A stretch of DNA of 64,000 nucleotides from Nocardiopsis sp. FR4. Its GTDB lineage: Bacteria; Actinomycetota; Actinomycetes; Streptosporangiales; Streptosporangiaceae. The DNA is taken from NCBI RefSeq assembly GCF_009830945.1, contig NZ_VWVV01000030.1, positions 31,655 through 95,654 on the forward strand. Reading direction: 5' to 3'. Position numbers and translations under genes: made by a program. The notes beneath the pieces are model-generated. The model was not told the origin of the DNA, did not search any database, and worked only from the letters and a program-made list of their open reading frames with translations. Positions 35,093-43,370 of the stretch are shown here, piece after piece; position 1 is the first letter of the stretch, and every line of letters starts with the position of its first letter.

Positions 35093-35977
35093 GTGTCCGT
35101 CGTCCTTCGCCCCGACCACCGCGACCCCGTCCGCCCCCGCAGCTCCCCCGAGGTGATCAAGACCCTGGCCCGGCGTCTGACCGACCGCGACCGCCACCTC
35201 ATGCGGCTCATCTGGCGGCACCAGGTGTTCACCACCGACCAGCTCACCGCGTTGGGGTGGAACTCCTACAACACCGCCAAACAGCGGCTCGCCACCCTGT
35301 ACCGGCTCCGGGCCCTGGACCGCCTGCGCCCCTGGCAGCCGCGTGGCGGTTCGCCGTGGCACTACGTCCTCGACGCCCCCGGCGCGGAGATTCTGGCCGC
35401 CGACGAGGGCATGACCCTGCGCGAGTTCGGCTACCGGCGCGACCGGGCCCTGGCCAACGCCACCAGCACCCGGCTGGCCCACACCCTGGGTATCAACCAG
35501 GTCTTCACCGACCTGTACGCGCACACCCGCGACGAGGCCCACGACGCCCACCTGCGGTGGTGGACCGAGGGCGAATGCGCCGACCTGTGGGGGGACATCG
35601 TGCGCCCCGACGGCGCCGGGGTGTGGACCGTGGGGGACGCTTCGGTCTCCTTCTTCCTGGAGTTCGACAACGGCACCGAGGGGCTGCGTCGCCTGTCGGC
35701 CAAGCTGGACGCCTACCACGAACTGGCCGCGACCGCTGACGTGCGCGGGATCGTGTTGTTCTACCTGCCCTCCCGCAAGCGGGAAGCCCACGTGCGCCGC
35801 GCGCTGGGCGCCACCACCCCCGTACCGGTGGCCACCGCGGTCCACGGCGACCACCCCGCCGAGCGGGTGTGGACGCGCCTGGACGATCCGCACCTGCGCC
35901 CCCGCCGCCTGACGGGCCTCATCGAAGGGGAGGCGCACCAGCCGCCCCTGTTCGACTGGAGGGAGGCCTATGGCTAG
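35093..35977 (+). CDS. Replication-relaxation family protein
   Basis: A 294-residue protein of the Replic_Relax family found on actinobacterial conjugative elements. The N-terminus is a winged helix (DRDRHLMRLIWRHQVFTTDQ, LTALGWNSYNTAKQRLATLY), the middle has HTLGINQVFTDLYAHTRDEA and the C-terminal half FFLEFDNGTEGLRRLSAKLD resembles a nuclease-like fold. It may act at the transfer origin, but its activity is not known. The GTG at 35093 follows GGGAGGT. It overlaps the next gene by 8 bases. Confidence 0.8.
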   Translation: MSVVLRPDHRDPVRPRSSPEVIKTLARRLTDRDRHLMRLIWRHQVFTTDQLTALGWNSYNTAKQRLATLYRLRALDRLRPWQPRGGSPWHYVLDAPGAEILAADEGMTLREFGYRRDRALANATSTRLAHTLGINQVFTDLYAHTRDEAHDAHLRWWTEGECADLWGDIVRPDGAGVWTVGDASVSFFLEFDNGTEGLRRLSAKLDAYHELAATADVRGIVLFYLPSRKREAHVRRALGATTPVPVATAVHGDHPAERVWTRLDDPHLRPRRLTGLIEGEAHQPPLFDWREAYG

Positions 35978-37037
35978 CTTCGGCTGCGGGCTGCTCCTCG
36001 GCACGGGTGCCCTCCTGGCACCCGTGCTGGTGGTCTCGGTGGCGCTCTCCGCCTTCGATACGCCCAGCACCTCCGCTCCTGAGCAGGTGGACGGGATCGA
36101 CCCGGTCCTGTTGGACGCCTACGGGCGCGGCCCCACAATCCTGGAGGGGCCGGAGTACACCCACTGCACCGGCATGCGCTGGTCCGTTCTCGCCGGTGTC
36201 GGAGTGGTGGAGTCCGACCACGGAGCCACGGTCACCATCGCCCCGGACGGCACCACCGAACCGCCGTTCGTCGGCCCGCAGCTGGACGGCTCCGGTGTCG
36301 GTGGCAACCTCACCCCGCACCACGACACCGACAACGGTAAGTGGGACGGCGATGCCGAGTACGACCGGGCCGTGGGACTCACCCAGCACCTGCCCGCGAA
36401 CTGGGACAGGTACGGAGTCGACGGCAACGGGGACGGCCGCGCTGACCCGCACAACGTGTACGACTCCGTCGCCTCGACCGCGGTCGAGCTGTGCCAGAGC
36501 GCCCGAGGGGCACCGGTGGACTTCTCCCACCGGGATGATCTGGAGAAGGCTCTGTTCCGGTACAACCCCGCCGACTGGTACGTGGACCAGGTCATGGCCC
36601 ACATCGACCGCTACGACCGGCTGTCGACCGGTGCGGGGCCCGAGGGAGGCAGCGAGGTCGGCCGCCGGGCTGTGGAATGGGCCCTGGAACAGCTCGGCAA
36701 GCCCTACGTATGGGGTGGGAGCGGGCCGGATGCCTTCGACTGTTCGGGGCTGGTTATGCGCGCCTGGGAAGCCGCCGGTGTGTCCATCCCCCGCGTGACC
36801 ACCGACCAGTTCGCTCATGGCACACGGGTCGACCTGTCCCAGATTGAGCCGGGGGACCTGCTGTTCTTCAACGTCGGCCCCGACCCTCAGCCAGGGCACG
36901 TGACCATGTACGTCGGGGAGGGGCAGATGATCAACGCCCCGGGGACCGGCAAGGTCGTGCGGCTAGATCCGATCGATATGCCCTACTACGCGAACGCGTT
37001 CGCCGGTGCCGTCCGGCCGGTGCAGCCCTCGCAGTGA
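35970..37037 (+). CDS. VirB1-like two-domain peptidoglycan hydrolase (SLT + NlpC/P60)
   Basis: Opens the cell wall for the secretion machine. The 355 residues start with a signal anchor, then a transglycosylase-like domain with Glu81 in LAGVGVVESDHG and GLTQHLPANWDRYG. The NlpC/P60 domain (about 228-350) has catalytic Cys258 in DAFDCSGLVMRAW and His310 in GHVTMYVGEG. Two-domain hydrolases of this kind are normal in Gram-positive type IV secretion. It is the last gene of the operon, followed by a strong terminator. Confidence 0.9.
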   Translation: MASFGCGLLLGTGALLAPVLVVSVALSAFDTPSTSAPEQVDGIDPVLLDAYGRGPTILEGPEYTHCTGMRWSVLAGVGVVESDHGATVTIAPDGTTEPPFVGPQLDGSGVGGNLTPHHDTDNGKWDGDAEYDRAVGLTQHLPANWDRYGVDGNGDGRADPHNVYDSVASTAVELCQSARGAPVDFSHRDDLEKALFRYNPADWYVDQVMAHIDRYDRLSTGAGPEGGSEVGRRAVEWALEQLGKPYVWGGSGPDAFDCSGLVMRAWEAAGVSIPRVTTDQFAHGTRVDLSQIEPGDLLFFNVGPDPQPGHVTMYVGEGQMINAPGTGKVVRLDPIDMPYYANAFAGAVRPVQPSQ

Positions 37038-37073
37038 CAGGAGGGGTCGACCCGTGCGGGTCGACCCCTCCTG
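37038..37073 (+). terminator. Terminator of the type IV secretion operon
   Basis: A 16-base-pair perfect stem (37038-37053 with 37058-37073) and a four-base loop begins at the stop of the hydrolase gene. It lies between convergent genes and may act in both directions. Confidence 0.85.
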
Positions 37074-37113
37074 TTGAGCATGAGCCCTCCATGGAGGGAG
37101 CCCACACTGGGGT

Positions 37114-37626
37114 TCACTCGGCGGTACCTGTGACGGGATGGACCTGCACCCATTGGCCGTTCAGCCAGGCCTCGGCCCGAACCACGTCGGGCCCCAGCTC
37201 CACAGCGGCGCACACCTGGAGTTCGGCACCGGGAGGTACGGGCCCCTGTGCTCCGACGCTGTGCAGCTCGGGCGGGCCGGTACGGGAGAAGGTCCGCATG
37301 AGGACGCGCTGTTCACGCTGGGCCTCTTCGACCTCCTGCTGATAGTGGCGTTCGGCCACCAGCAGGTCACAGACCTCGCCGTGGGGCAGCGGTCGGCCGT
37401 CACGGTCTCGGCACTGGTCAGCGAACCGCTCCAGGATCCTGCGGTTCTTCTGGGTCATCTCCAGGGACGCGAAGTCACGCCGGGCGCTGATGGTGATGAC
37501 GCCGAGCGTCCGGTTCCCGTCCTTGACGACAGCGGACATTCCTTCGCCGACCCCGGTGGGCGTGACGTAGGCGACCCGGATGCCGGTGTGGGGTACCCGC
37601 ATCCCGGTGTGGGGCAGCGTGAGCAT
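37114..37626 (-). CDS. Element protein of unknown function, paralogue of the 40-kb gene
   Basis: A 170-residue soluble protein starting MLTLPHTGMRVPHTGIRV. The same pattern (MITLTHTRMRVPNDRIRV) starts the protein at 39976-40527, and both later share a TLG-I-T segment, an RF-D/SKCRD-like helical region and a final W-WV/IE-H element, so they are paralogues. No known domain. The ATG at 37626 follows AGGGAG. It probably depends on the promoter around the palindrome at 37706. Confidence 0.6.
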   Translation of the reverse strand: MLTLPHTGMRVPHTGIRVAYVTPTGVGEGMSAVVKDGNRTLGVITISARRDFASLEMTQKNRRILERFADQCRDRDGRPLPHGEVCDLLVAERHYQQEVEEAQREQRVLMRTFSRTGPPELHSVGAQGPVPPGAELQVCAAVELGPDVVRAEAWLNGQWVQVHPVTGTAE

Positions 37627-37705
37627 GGGATCTCCCTTCATGAAGGCGGGGCGGAATGGATGACGTGCTGGCAGCTTGTGATGACCCGTCCGCACCCCAT
37701 GGGCA

Positions 37706-37717
37706 GTGCGTACGCAC
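37706..37717. promoter_or_regulatory. Element operator site 3 (palindrome GTGCGTACGCAC)
   Basis: A perfect 12-base palindrome that shares the GTGCGTAC half-site of sites 1 and 2. It lies 80 bases upstream of the 37626 start and inside the 3' flank of the DUF3560 gene (stop at 37766). Confidence 0.4.
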
Positions 37718-37765
37718 AGGTGGGCGCATAACTGCTCGTGCGCCGAACCGGAGCTGCGTGTACGG

Positions 37766-38854
37766 TCACGGCATGTCGCGGTCGGGGAACCTACGGCGGA
37801 TGTCCTCGGCGCTGGCGCGGGCGGTGACCTTGTCATAGGGCAGCAGATCGGTGTAGAGCCTGCCGTCGGGGCGACGGCCCCGTTGGGAGGCTTCGGCGTC
37901 GGCGCGGGTGTAGACCCGCTGGCCCACCCACAGGTGCGCCCACGGCACGGTCAGCGACTTGGGGTTGACCCGTAGGACTTCCACCCAGGTGCCGTGGATC
38001 CTGACGAAGTCGCCCTTGACGAAGTCCTTCGCGCTCCAGACCTTGGCCCCCTCCTGCTCGGCGTGGGCCACGTGGTCACGCCAGTAGGCGAGCGTCCTGG
38101 TGACCTGGAACAGGTCGGCTTCCAGCCGGGCCCGGTGGTCTCCCACGGGAACCAGCCGATAGGCGGTGCCCCAAGGGGTGTCTTCGAGCCTGACGGCGCC
38201 CTCGGGCGGTGCGGCGTTCTTGGAGAGCAGTTCCACGCGCCCTTCCAGCTCACGTTCGAGCTGGCGCTGCTGGGCTTCCAGTTTCTTGATGCGCCGCAGC
38301 GTGGTCGGGATGTCCTGGCGAGCGCTCTGGTAGCGCGCGGCCGTATCGGCGCGCGAGGACCAGTGGCTGGCCTTGCGTCCCTCGCTCTGGGCCCGTTCGT
38401 CGGCTGCCATCATTCGGGCGTGCGAGCGCCGCGCGGCATCGGAGATCAGCGGTTGGCCGGGCGGCCACTGCTCTGCCATGGCCCGGTAGGCCTGTTCATG
38501 GGCTTGGGTGCGGCCAGCCGCGTTGCTGGCGTAGGTGCCGTAGCGGTCCGCGCGCTGGGCTGCCTGCTCGTACCGCTCCTCTTCGGCCTCAGCGAAGGAG
38601 CGGCCGGGCGTGGTGTCGTCGATGTCGATCTCGACGTCGAACCCGTGCGTACGCAGTGCGTCTGCGGTCTCGGTGATGCGTCGGCGCTGGGCGGCCTTGT
38701 CCCGGGAGTGCGGCAGGTACCAGAAGGCTCCCTCGGGAAGGTTGCGGGACGGACGGAACCCAGCGCTCTTGAGCGCGGGAGCGGCACCGTCACCCTTGGC
38801 GGTGCCGAAGACCAGGGTCCCTTCGGTGCGGTTGTGGCGGATGGTGATGGACAT
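37766..38854 (-). CDS. DUF3560-domain protein
   Basis: A 362-residue protein of the DUF3560 type found on actinobacterial plasmids and conjugative elements. It starts SITIRHNRTEGTLVFGTAKG, with FRPSRNLPEGAFWYLPHSRD, an Arg/Glu/Ala-rich helical middle, including RYEQAAQRADRYGTYASNAA, and a C-terminal beta-rich part with VKGDFVRIHGTWVEVLRVNP. The function is unknown; the C-terminal part looks like an SH3-like nucleic-acid or protein binding fold. It stands alone on the minus strand with about 260 bases of regulatory-looking sequence upstream. Confidence 0.75.
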   Translation of the reverse strand: MSITIRHNRTEGTLVFGTAKGDGAAPALKSAGFRPSRNLPEGAFWYLPHSRDKAAQRRRITETADALRTHGFDVEIDIDDTTPGRSFAEAEEERYEQAAQRADRYGTYASNAAGRTQAHEQAYRAMAEQWPPGQPLISDAARRSHARMMAADERAQSEGRKASHWSSRADTAARYQSARQDIPTTLRRIKKLEAQQRQLERELEGRVELLSKNAAPPEGAVRLEDTPWGTAYRLVPVGDHRARLEADLFQVTRTLAYWRDHVAHAEQEGAKVWSAKDFVKGDFVRIHGTWVEVLRVNPKSLTVPWAHLWVGQRVYTRADAEASQRGRRPDGRLYTDLLPYDKVTARASAEDIRRRFPDRDMP

Positions 38855-38976
38855 CGTGGGTTGCCTCCTCGACGGCGCATATGGCCCTCAGGGCACTCGG
38901 AGCACACCGGCAAGGCCGCGTCCGTGGTGGTTGCACAGGCACGAGTCGCCGGGCGGCGTGAGCCGGGTTCGGGGTG

Positions 38977-39008
38977 CTCGTGCGTACGCGAGGGCCGTTG
39001 CGTTACGG
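38977..39008. promoter_or_regulatory. Element operator site 4 (TGCGTACG and TTGCGTTACG)
   Basis: CTCGTGCGTACGCGAG followed 18 bases later by TTGCGTTACGG repeats the half-site of sites 1-3 with wider spacing. It is about 120 bases upstream of the DUF3560 start. Confidence 0.35.
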
Positions 39009-39020
39009 TGGGAGCGGTCG

Positions 39021-39040
39021 ATCTCTCTGCTAGTCACTTA
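39021..39040. repeat. Conserved 20-base motif, copy 1
   Basis: ATCTCTCTGCTAGTCACTTA matches the copy at 44134-44153 in 19 of 20 bases. It lies upstream of the DUF3560 gene and directly before the hairpin at 39054. Confidence 0.5.
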
Positions 39041-39053
39041 GAGGTCACGACCG

Positions 39054-39087
39054 GGGTTGGCCGGGCTGTGTCCGGCCAACCCTTTTT
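39054..39087 (+). terminator. Intrinsic terminator with T tract and no plus-strand gene before it
   Basis: GGGTTGGCCGG (39054-39064) pairs perfectly with CCGGCCAACCC (39072-39082) and is followed by TTTTT. This is the best U-tract terminator in the window, yet no plus-strand gene ends here; it implies a plus-strand transcript. Confidence 0.75.
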
Positions 39088-39114
39088 CTGTGTCCCGGGT
39101 CCGGTGCGCGTTCC

Positions 39115-39681
39115 CTAGAGGGTCAGGTTCGCGACCTCGATCAGCCGAGCGCGCCGCTGCGCCTGTTCCCAGTCCGGTTCGGTCTCGCGGTCCCAGTCCA
39201 CGAACGCCACCGGCCGGTGGACGAACGCCTGCCCGGCCCCGGGGTCGGGGTGCCAGGAGGTGAGCGCGAGCAGACCGGCCGGGGTGATGACGTAGGCCCA
39301 CTCGATGAACACCGGGGCGCATCCCGTGGGGTCGGTGGGACACCGGCAGGTGAGGACCTGTTCCTCCTCCTCGCGCTGCCCGTGGCAGTAGCACAGCGGG
39401 TAGAGGCCGTAGTCGGGATCGTCCAGGTTCATGAACCCGGCGTGCTCGAAGTGCTCACGTTCGAACACCGACGGGCTGTGGATCCGGATCAGCGTGGACC
39501 AGCCTGCCGGGTGGTCCTTGACCAGTACCTGCGCCATGGCTTCGTGGTCGCGGTCGAAGGTGTCGTGGTAGAGCCGGAACAGCTCGGCTCCGAGCTTGGT
39601 GGGGTAGGAGTCGAAGTGGTGGTAGCGCCCCCACCAGCCCTTGCCGGTGGTGGGAACGGCGATGGCTCCGCGCGTGCTCAC
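39115..39681 (-). CDS. Element protein of unknown function (188 aa)
   Basis: A soluble 188-residue protein with no family I recognise. It contains GWWGRYHHFDSYPTKLGAEL, PLCYCHGQREEEEQVLTCRC with three cysteines, and FIEWAYVITPAGLLALTSWH. The Cys/His cluster could bind a metal. The GTG at 39681 has AAGGAGG upstream and overlaps the stop of the preceding small gene as GTGA, so the two are coupled. Confidence 0.65.
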   Translation of the reverse strand: MSTRGAIAVPTTGKGWWGRYHHFDSYPTKLGAELFRLYHDTFDRDHEAMAQVLVKDHPAGWSTLIRIHSPSVFEREHFEHAGFMNLDDPDYGLYPLCYCHGQREEEEQVLTCRCPTDPTGCAPVFIEWAYVITPAGLLALTSWHPDPGAGQAFVHRPVAFVDWDRETEPDWEQAQRRARLIEVANLTL

Positions 39682-39872
39682 GACTCCTCCTTGCTCAGCT
39701 GGTCGGCGACGTCGGCTGCGGTGGTCAGTTGGGTCGCCAGTTCCCGGGCACTGTCGGGCGGCAGCGGCACCAGGTGGGCGAGCTGTCCGGCGGGGCACAG
39801 CCACACCATGACCTGGTGGGTACCGGGTTGCACGGCAGCGCCCGCCGTAGGCGCGCTGGATAGGCTGGTCAT
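39678..39872 (-). CDS. Small element protein (64 aa)
   Basis: A 64-residue protein starting MTSLSSAPTAGAAVQPGTHQ, with a helical C-terminus DSARELATQLTTAADVADQL. No known family. Its stop overlaps the next start (GTGA), which supports it as real. It follows a purine-rich ribosome binding stretch (GAGGAGATACGGC). Confidence 0.5.
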   Translation of the reverse strand: MTSLSSAPTAGAAVQPGTHQVMVWLCPAGQLAHLVPLPPDSARELATQLTTAADVADQLSKEES

Positions 39873-39975
39873 GCCGTATCTCCTCGTTCAGCGATGTGAT
39901 CTCGTTGGTTCTCGGTGGTGCGGTGGGGGCTGACCTGGGCCTACAGGTCAGCCCCGGCTCATCGGGAGCGAGTGC

Positions 39976-40527
39976 TCACCGTGGCCCCTGTGGGTACTGG
40001 TCGTCCGCTTCCTCGGTGCGGTGGAACTCGATCCATCCCCGCTGTCCCATCCACAGTTCGGCGCGTACCGCCTCCTCGGGCAGCGTCAGCCGAGCGGTGG
40101 CCCGAAGGGCCCCGTCGTAGTCGGGCGGCGCCGTGCGCGTCAGCTCGAAGCGGATGAATCCGGGGATGTCGACGCGGTCGAAGTAGCGCACCAGGTACTG
40201 ACCCGCGCGCTCTGCTCGGGCGACGTCACGCGCGTACTCGTACTCGTTGGCGAGGTTGTCCAAGACGGACTCCTCGCTCATGGACTCGCCGTGGTGGTCC
40301 CGGCACTTGGAGACGAAGCGGTCCACAGTGTTCCGGGCTTCGGAGTCCTCGGGACGGAACAGGGTGGCCCCGCCGTGGCCGTCGTTGGTGATGGCACCGA
40401 GCGTGCGCCGGTCAGCGCGCAGCACGGCCGACCAGGCGATACCGCAACCCACGTCGACCTGCTTGAGACTGGTGACACGGATCCGGTCGTTGGGCACCCG
40501 CATCCGGGTATGCGTGAGCGTGATCAT
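39976..40527 (-). CDS. Element protein of unknown function, paralogue of the 37-kb gene
   Basis: A 183-residue protein starting MITLTHTRMRVPNDRIRV, clearly related to the protein at 37114-37626 at the N-terminus and in its final RAELWMGQRGWIEFHRTEE part. It differs in the middle, which has RFVSKCRDHHGESMSEESVL. Function unknown. The ATG at 40527 is preceded by GGAAGGAGT, a strong ribosome binding site. Confidence 0.65.
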   Translation of the reverse strand: MITLTHTRMRVPNDRIRVTSLKQVDVGCGIAWSAVLRADRRTLGAITNDGHGGATLFRPEDSEARNTVDRFVSKCRDHHGESMSEESVLDNLANEYEYARDVARAERAGQYLVRYFDRVDIPGFIRFELTRTAPPDYDGALRATARLTLPEEAVRAELWMGQRGWIEFHRTEEADDQYPQGPR

Positions 40528-40578
40528 GTGTACTCCTTCCGTGTGGGGTGATCCGGCCCGACGTTGGTGGAGCCGGGA

Positions 40579-40908
40579 TCAGTTGTCGCTGCACAGCACC
40601 GAGGTTCGCCCCGCAGCCAGTTCCCAGCGGGCGAAGGTCTCGGTGTCGGCGGCCATCGCCGTTTCCAGGTGTGCGGCCACGGTCTCGGTGGCCTCTTCTC
40701 CGGAAGTGGCCACGCACAAGGCGTGTACAAGGGCGCCGTTGTCGTAGGTGTCGACCGCGCTGCCCATGACCACCACGGGGCCATAGGGCGTGGTCAGCAC
40801 GGTGATCGCGTCGGTGAACCGCGTGAAGAGGTCGTACTGCTGGCTCTGGTTCAGCGGTGCGGCGGTGTCCGGTGCGAGTGCGAACACTTCCACGGTCAGC
40901 ACGGCCAC
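40579..40908 (-). CDS. Small element protein (109 aa)
   Basis: A 109-residue soluble protein starting MAVLTVEVFALAPDTAAPLN, with TRFTDAITVLTTPYGPVVVM and a helical EEATETVAAHLETAMAAD. It resembles no family I know. The GTG at 40908 has AAAGGAG seven bases upstream; a longer frame to 41202 is antisense to the ArdC gene's flank and unlikely. Confidence 0.55.
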   Translation of the reverse strand: MAVLTVEVFALAPDTAAPLNQSQQYDLFTRFTDAITVLTTPYGPVVVMGSAVDTYDNGALVHALCVATSGEEATETVAAHLETAMAADTETFARWELAAGRTSVLCSDN

Positions 40909-40928
40909 GGCTGCTCTCCTTTCGTGGT

Positions 40929-40948
40929 GGGGCGTTGCACAACGCCCC
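40929..40948. terminator. Hairpin downstream of ardC
   Basis: GGGGCGTTG (40929-40937) and CAACGCCCC (40940-40948) form an inverted repeat in the gap after the ardC stop. It is a candidate minus-strand terminator without a T tract. Confidence 0.4.
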
Positions 40949-40964
40949 TGACAGGGGTCGGGCA

Positions 40965-41837
40965 TCAGGCCACGGCTTGCCGGGCGTGTTCCACCAGGTG
41001 TTCGGTGATCTGGTCGGCGACAGCCATCACGTGTTCCGCCGAGGTGTGAGCCGCGTCGGTGTCGTCGGCCCATCCGGCGACGTAGGGCACCGAGTAGGCC
41101 AAGGTGTCCAGTCCCATGACCGCGCTGACCAGACAGGCCACCGATTCGGCCTCCACTTCCCGCCGTTGGCGGGTCAGTCCGGTGCGGGTGTGGTGGTCGC
41201 ACAGGATGTGCGCCAGCTCGTGTGTGAGGGTCTTGACCGCTTGCGCGGGGTCGACGTTGTCGCGCACGCGCACGGTGCGGGTGCGGTAGTCGACGTAGCC
41301 GTAGGCGTCGCCGCAGTCACCGCGTTCGAGCTTGTATCCGCGTGCGGCCACCATGGCGGCTACCTGGTTCCACAGGTGTTCGGGAGCCGCACCCCGCAGT
41401 TCCACCGGCACTGCGTTGGCCGGTTCCGGCAGCGGGTCACCGTCGGTCTGGGAGACGTCGAAGACGGTTTCGACCGTGAAGCCGCGTACCTGGTAGCGCC
41501 GTCCGGTGTCGTCGGTCTCCGTGGACTCGCTCTCCTCCTCCACGCGGTAGCGAACCGGCGCGAGGATGCGGATGCCCCGCTCTCCCCTGCGCACGTGACG
41601 GCCGACTTTCAACCACGCGCCGAACGCGCGCACGTCACGTGCGTCGGGGTACTGGTGCAGGATCAGCATCAGGTTGTTGACCGAGTAGCGGCGCAACCAG
41701 GCACGCGAGGTCACCATGGCGTGCCATCCGTCGCTGCTGGTCAGATCAGCCACGGCGGTCTTCAGCCGTTCCTGCACCTGGGTCAGCCGCTGACGTCGTT
41801 CTTCGGGCGTGAGTTTCCTGGATTTGCGGGGAGACAT
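40965..41837 (-). CDS. ardC: ArdC-like antirestriction protein
   Basis: A 290-residue protein with the two-part ArdC layout: an N-terminal single-strand DNA-binding-type domain (TSRAWLRRYSVNNLMLILHQ, FGAWLKVGRHVRRGERGIRI) and a C-terminal zincin peptidase with HELAH at residues 206-210, followed by the helix with EVEAESVACLVSAVMGL carrying the third ligand. Such proteins protect incoming single-stranded DNA from host restriction during conjugation. That role fits this element. It stands alone with short gaps on each side. Confidence 0.87.
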   Translation of the reverse strand: MSPRKSRKLTPEERRQRLTQVQERLKTAVADLTSSDGWHAMVTSRAWLRRYSVNNLMLILHQYPDARDVRAFGAWLKVGRHVRRGERGIRILAPVRYRVEEESESTETDDTGRRYQVRGFTVETVFDVSQTDGDPLPEPANAVPVELRGAAPEHLWNQVAAMVAARGYKLERGDCGDAYGYVDYRTRTVRVRDNVDPAQAVKTLTHELAHILCDHHTRTGLTRQRREVEAESVACLVSAVMGLDTLAYSVPYVAGWADDTDAAHTSAEHVMAVADQITEHLVEHARQAVA

Positions 41838-41999
41838 CGGGCTCCTCCCTGGGTTGCGTGCTGTGTCTCAACTGCGGTCACAGGTCACAGGTCCGTGTGT
41901 GACCTCTGATCGGGGTTGAGCGCACGACCGAGAGCGCACGCGCAGCGCAGCAGCGCGGTCGGCAGGGTGTGGTGAAGGCGGGGACGTGCGCGCGGTGGT

Positions 42000-42032
42000 G
42001 TTCCGGCCGCTGCGCGGCGCAGCGGCCGGAAC
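42000..42032 (-). terminator. Terminator of the element dnaN gene
   Basis: A perfect 15-base-pair stem (42000-42014 with 42018-42032) and a three-base loop lies just beyond the minus-strand dnaN stop at 42040. Confidence 0.8.
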
Positions 42033-42039
42033 CTGTGCG

Positions 42040-43269
42040 CTAGCTGGTCAGTCGCCGGGGCATGAGCAGGTGGCGAAACGCCGTGGGATCGTTCAGCCCG
42101 TCGGGCGCGTCAGTGAGCACGCACGGCTTTTCCGGCCCCTGAAGGTGCAGGGTGAGGGACTCTCCGGTGAAGCTCTCCAACGCTTCGGTGAAGAACCGGT
42201 GGTCGAGTCCGAACGTCAGATCACCGATGCCGCTGGTACGGGCTGCCAGGGTGCGCGTGCGCACGTGTTGGGCCCCCTCCCCCAGGTAGGGGGACACGCG
42301 CAGCGCGTCGGCTGCCACCGTGACCGTGACCGGGTTGTGCTTGTGGCCCTTGGCTGCCAGAACAGCGGCTGCCCGTTCGGTCTGGGTCACCAGTTCGGTA
42401 CGGTCGACCACCACCGTCCCCACCCTTTCGGTGGGCAGGATGCTGGCGTAATCGATGAACTCGCCATCGTTGTGCAGGCGCGCCACCACCGACACCGGTC
42501 CGCTCTGCAGCGACACCAGGTCCCCGAACGGACCAGGGCCGTAGCCGAGTCGGATGTCGCTCCCGAGTTTGGGCAGGGTCTTGCCCAACAGCGCGCCGTC
42601 GATCAGGACACCGCTGTCGGGAGCGGTGTCGGTGACGACGTCCGCGCGCACGTGCCCGACGGCCAGCCGGTAGCGGTCCGTGGCTGCCAGGGTCAGCCCG
42701 TAGTCGCGGACGTCCACCTTCATGCCGGTCAGCATGGGCAGGGTGTCATCACGTCCCACCGCGCGCAGCACCCGTCGGGTCTCCGCGACGAACCGGTCAC
42801 CGTCCACGTGGGCGAACACGGGCGGGGACTCGGGCAGGTCCGGGTAGTCCTCCACGGGGAACAGCTCCATGGGCATGGCGCTGTCCGCCACCTCCACGGT
42901 GGCGAAGTGACCGTCACGCACGCGCACGGTCACCGGCAGGCCGTCCGCGTCACGCTTGCGCATGCCCTTCGTCATGGCGTTGAGCAGCTTGGACAGTTCG
43001 TGATGCGAGACCAGCACACGCCCGGGGACGTCCACCGCATCGGGAACGCGCACCGTGACAGCGGCCTCGTAGTCGAAGCCGCGCACCAACAGGTCCGTTC
43101 CGTCGCTCTCCAGCAGTGCCCCGGCCAGAACGGGGACGGACGGACGCGCCGCGACGGCAACGCCTACCGTCGCCAACGCGTCCACCAGGGTGGCGCGCGT
43201 GGTGGTGAACGCACCGGTCGTGGCGCGCGTGGAATCGACCTCGTGTGTCCTTTCCAGAACGGTAGTCAT
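42040..43269 (-). CDS. dnaN: Element-encoded DNA polymerase III beta sliding clamp
   Basis: Ring-shaped clamp that tethers DNA polymerase. The 409 residues show three clamp domains: FTTTRATLVDALATVGVAVA, ELSKLLNAMTKGM and MPMELFPVEDYPDLPESPPV in the first; FVAETRRVLRAVGRDDTLPM with LTLAATDRYRLAVGHV in the second; and a C-terminal FRHLLMPRRLTS close to the usual end of the clamp. It is divergent in sequence and lies among element genes, not beside dnaA or recF, so it is an accessory copy. The ATG at 43269 follows GGGGGAAAC. Confidence 0.9.
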   Translation of the reverse strand: MTTVLERTHEVDSTRATTGAFTTTRATLVDALATVGVAVAARPSVPVLAGALLESDGTDLLVRGFDYEAAVTVRVPDAVDVPGRVLVSHHELSKLLNAMTKGMRKRDADGLPVTVRVRDGHFATVEVADSAMPMELFPVEDYPDLPESPPVFAHVDGDRFVAETRRVLRAVGRDDTLPMLTGMKVDVRDYGLTLAATDRYRLAVGHVRADVVTDTAPDSGVLIDGALLGKTLPKLGSDIRLGYGPGPFGDLVSLQSGPVSVVARLHNDGEFIDYASILPTERVGTVVVDRTELVTQTERAAAVLAAKGHKHNPVTVTVAADALRVSPYLGEGAQHVRTRTLAARTSGIGDLTFGLDHRFFTEALESFTGESLTLHLQGPEKPCVLTDAPDGLNDPTAFRHLLMPRRLTS

Positions 43270-43370
43270 GTTTCCCCCAAGGAAACGGTCGGTGTTGTGT
43301 TTCCGAGGATTCGTGGCCCCGGTGGCAAGCCACAGAACGCGTGCACTGTGGCCTACCGTCACGGCCAGAA

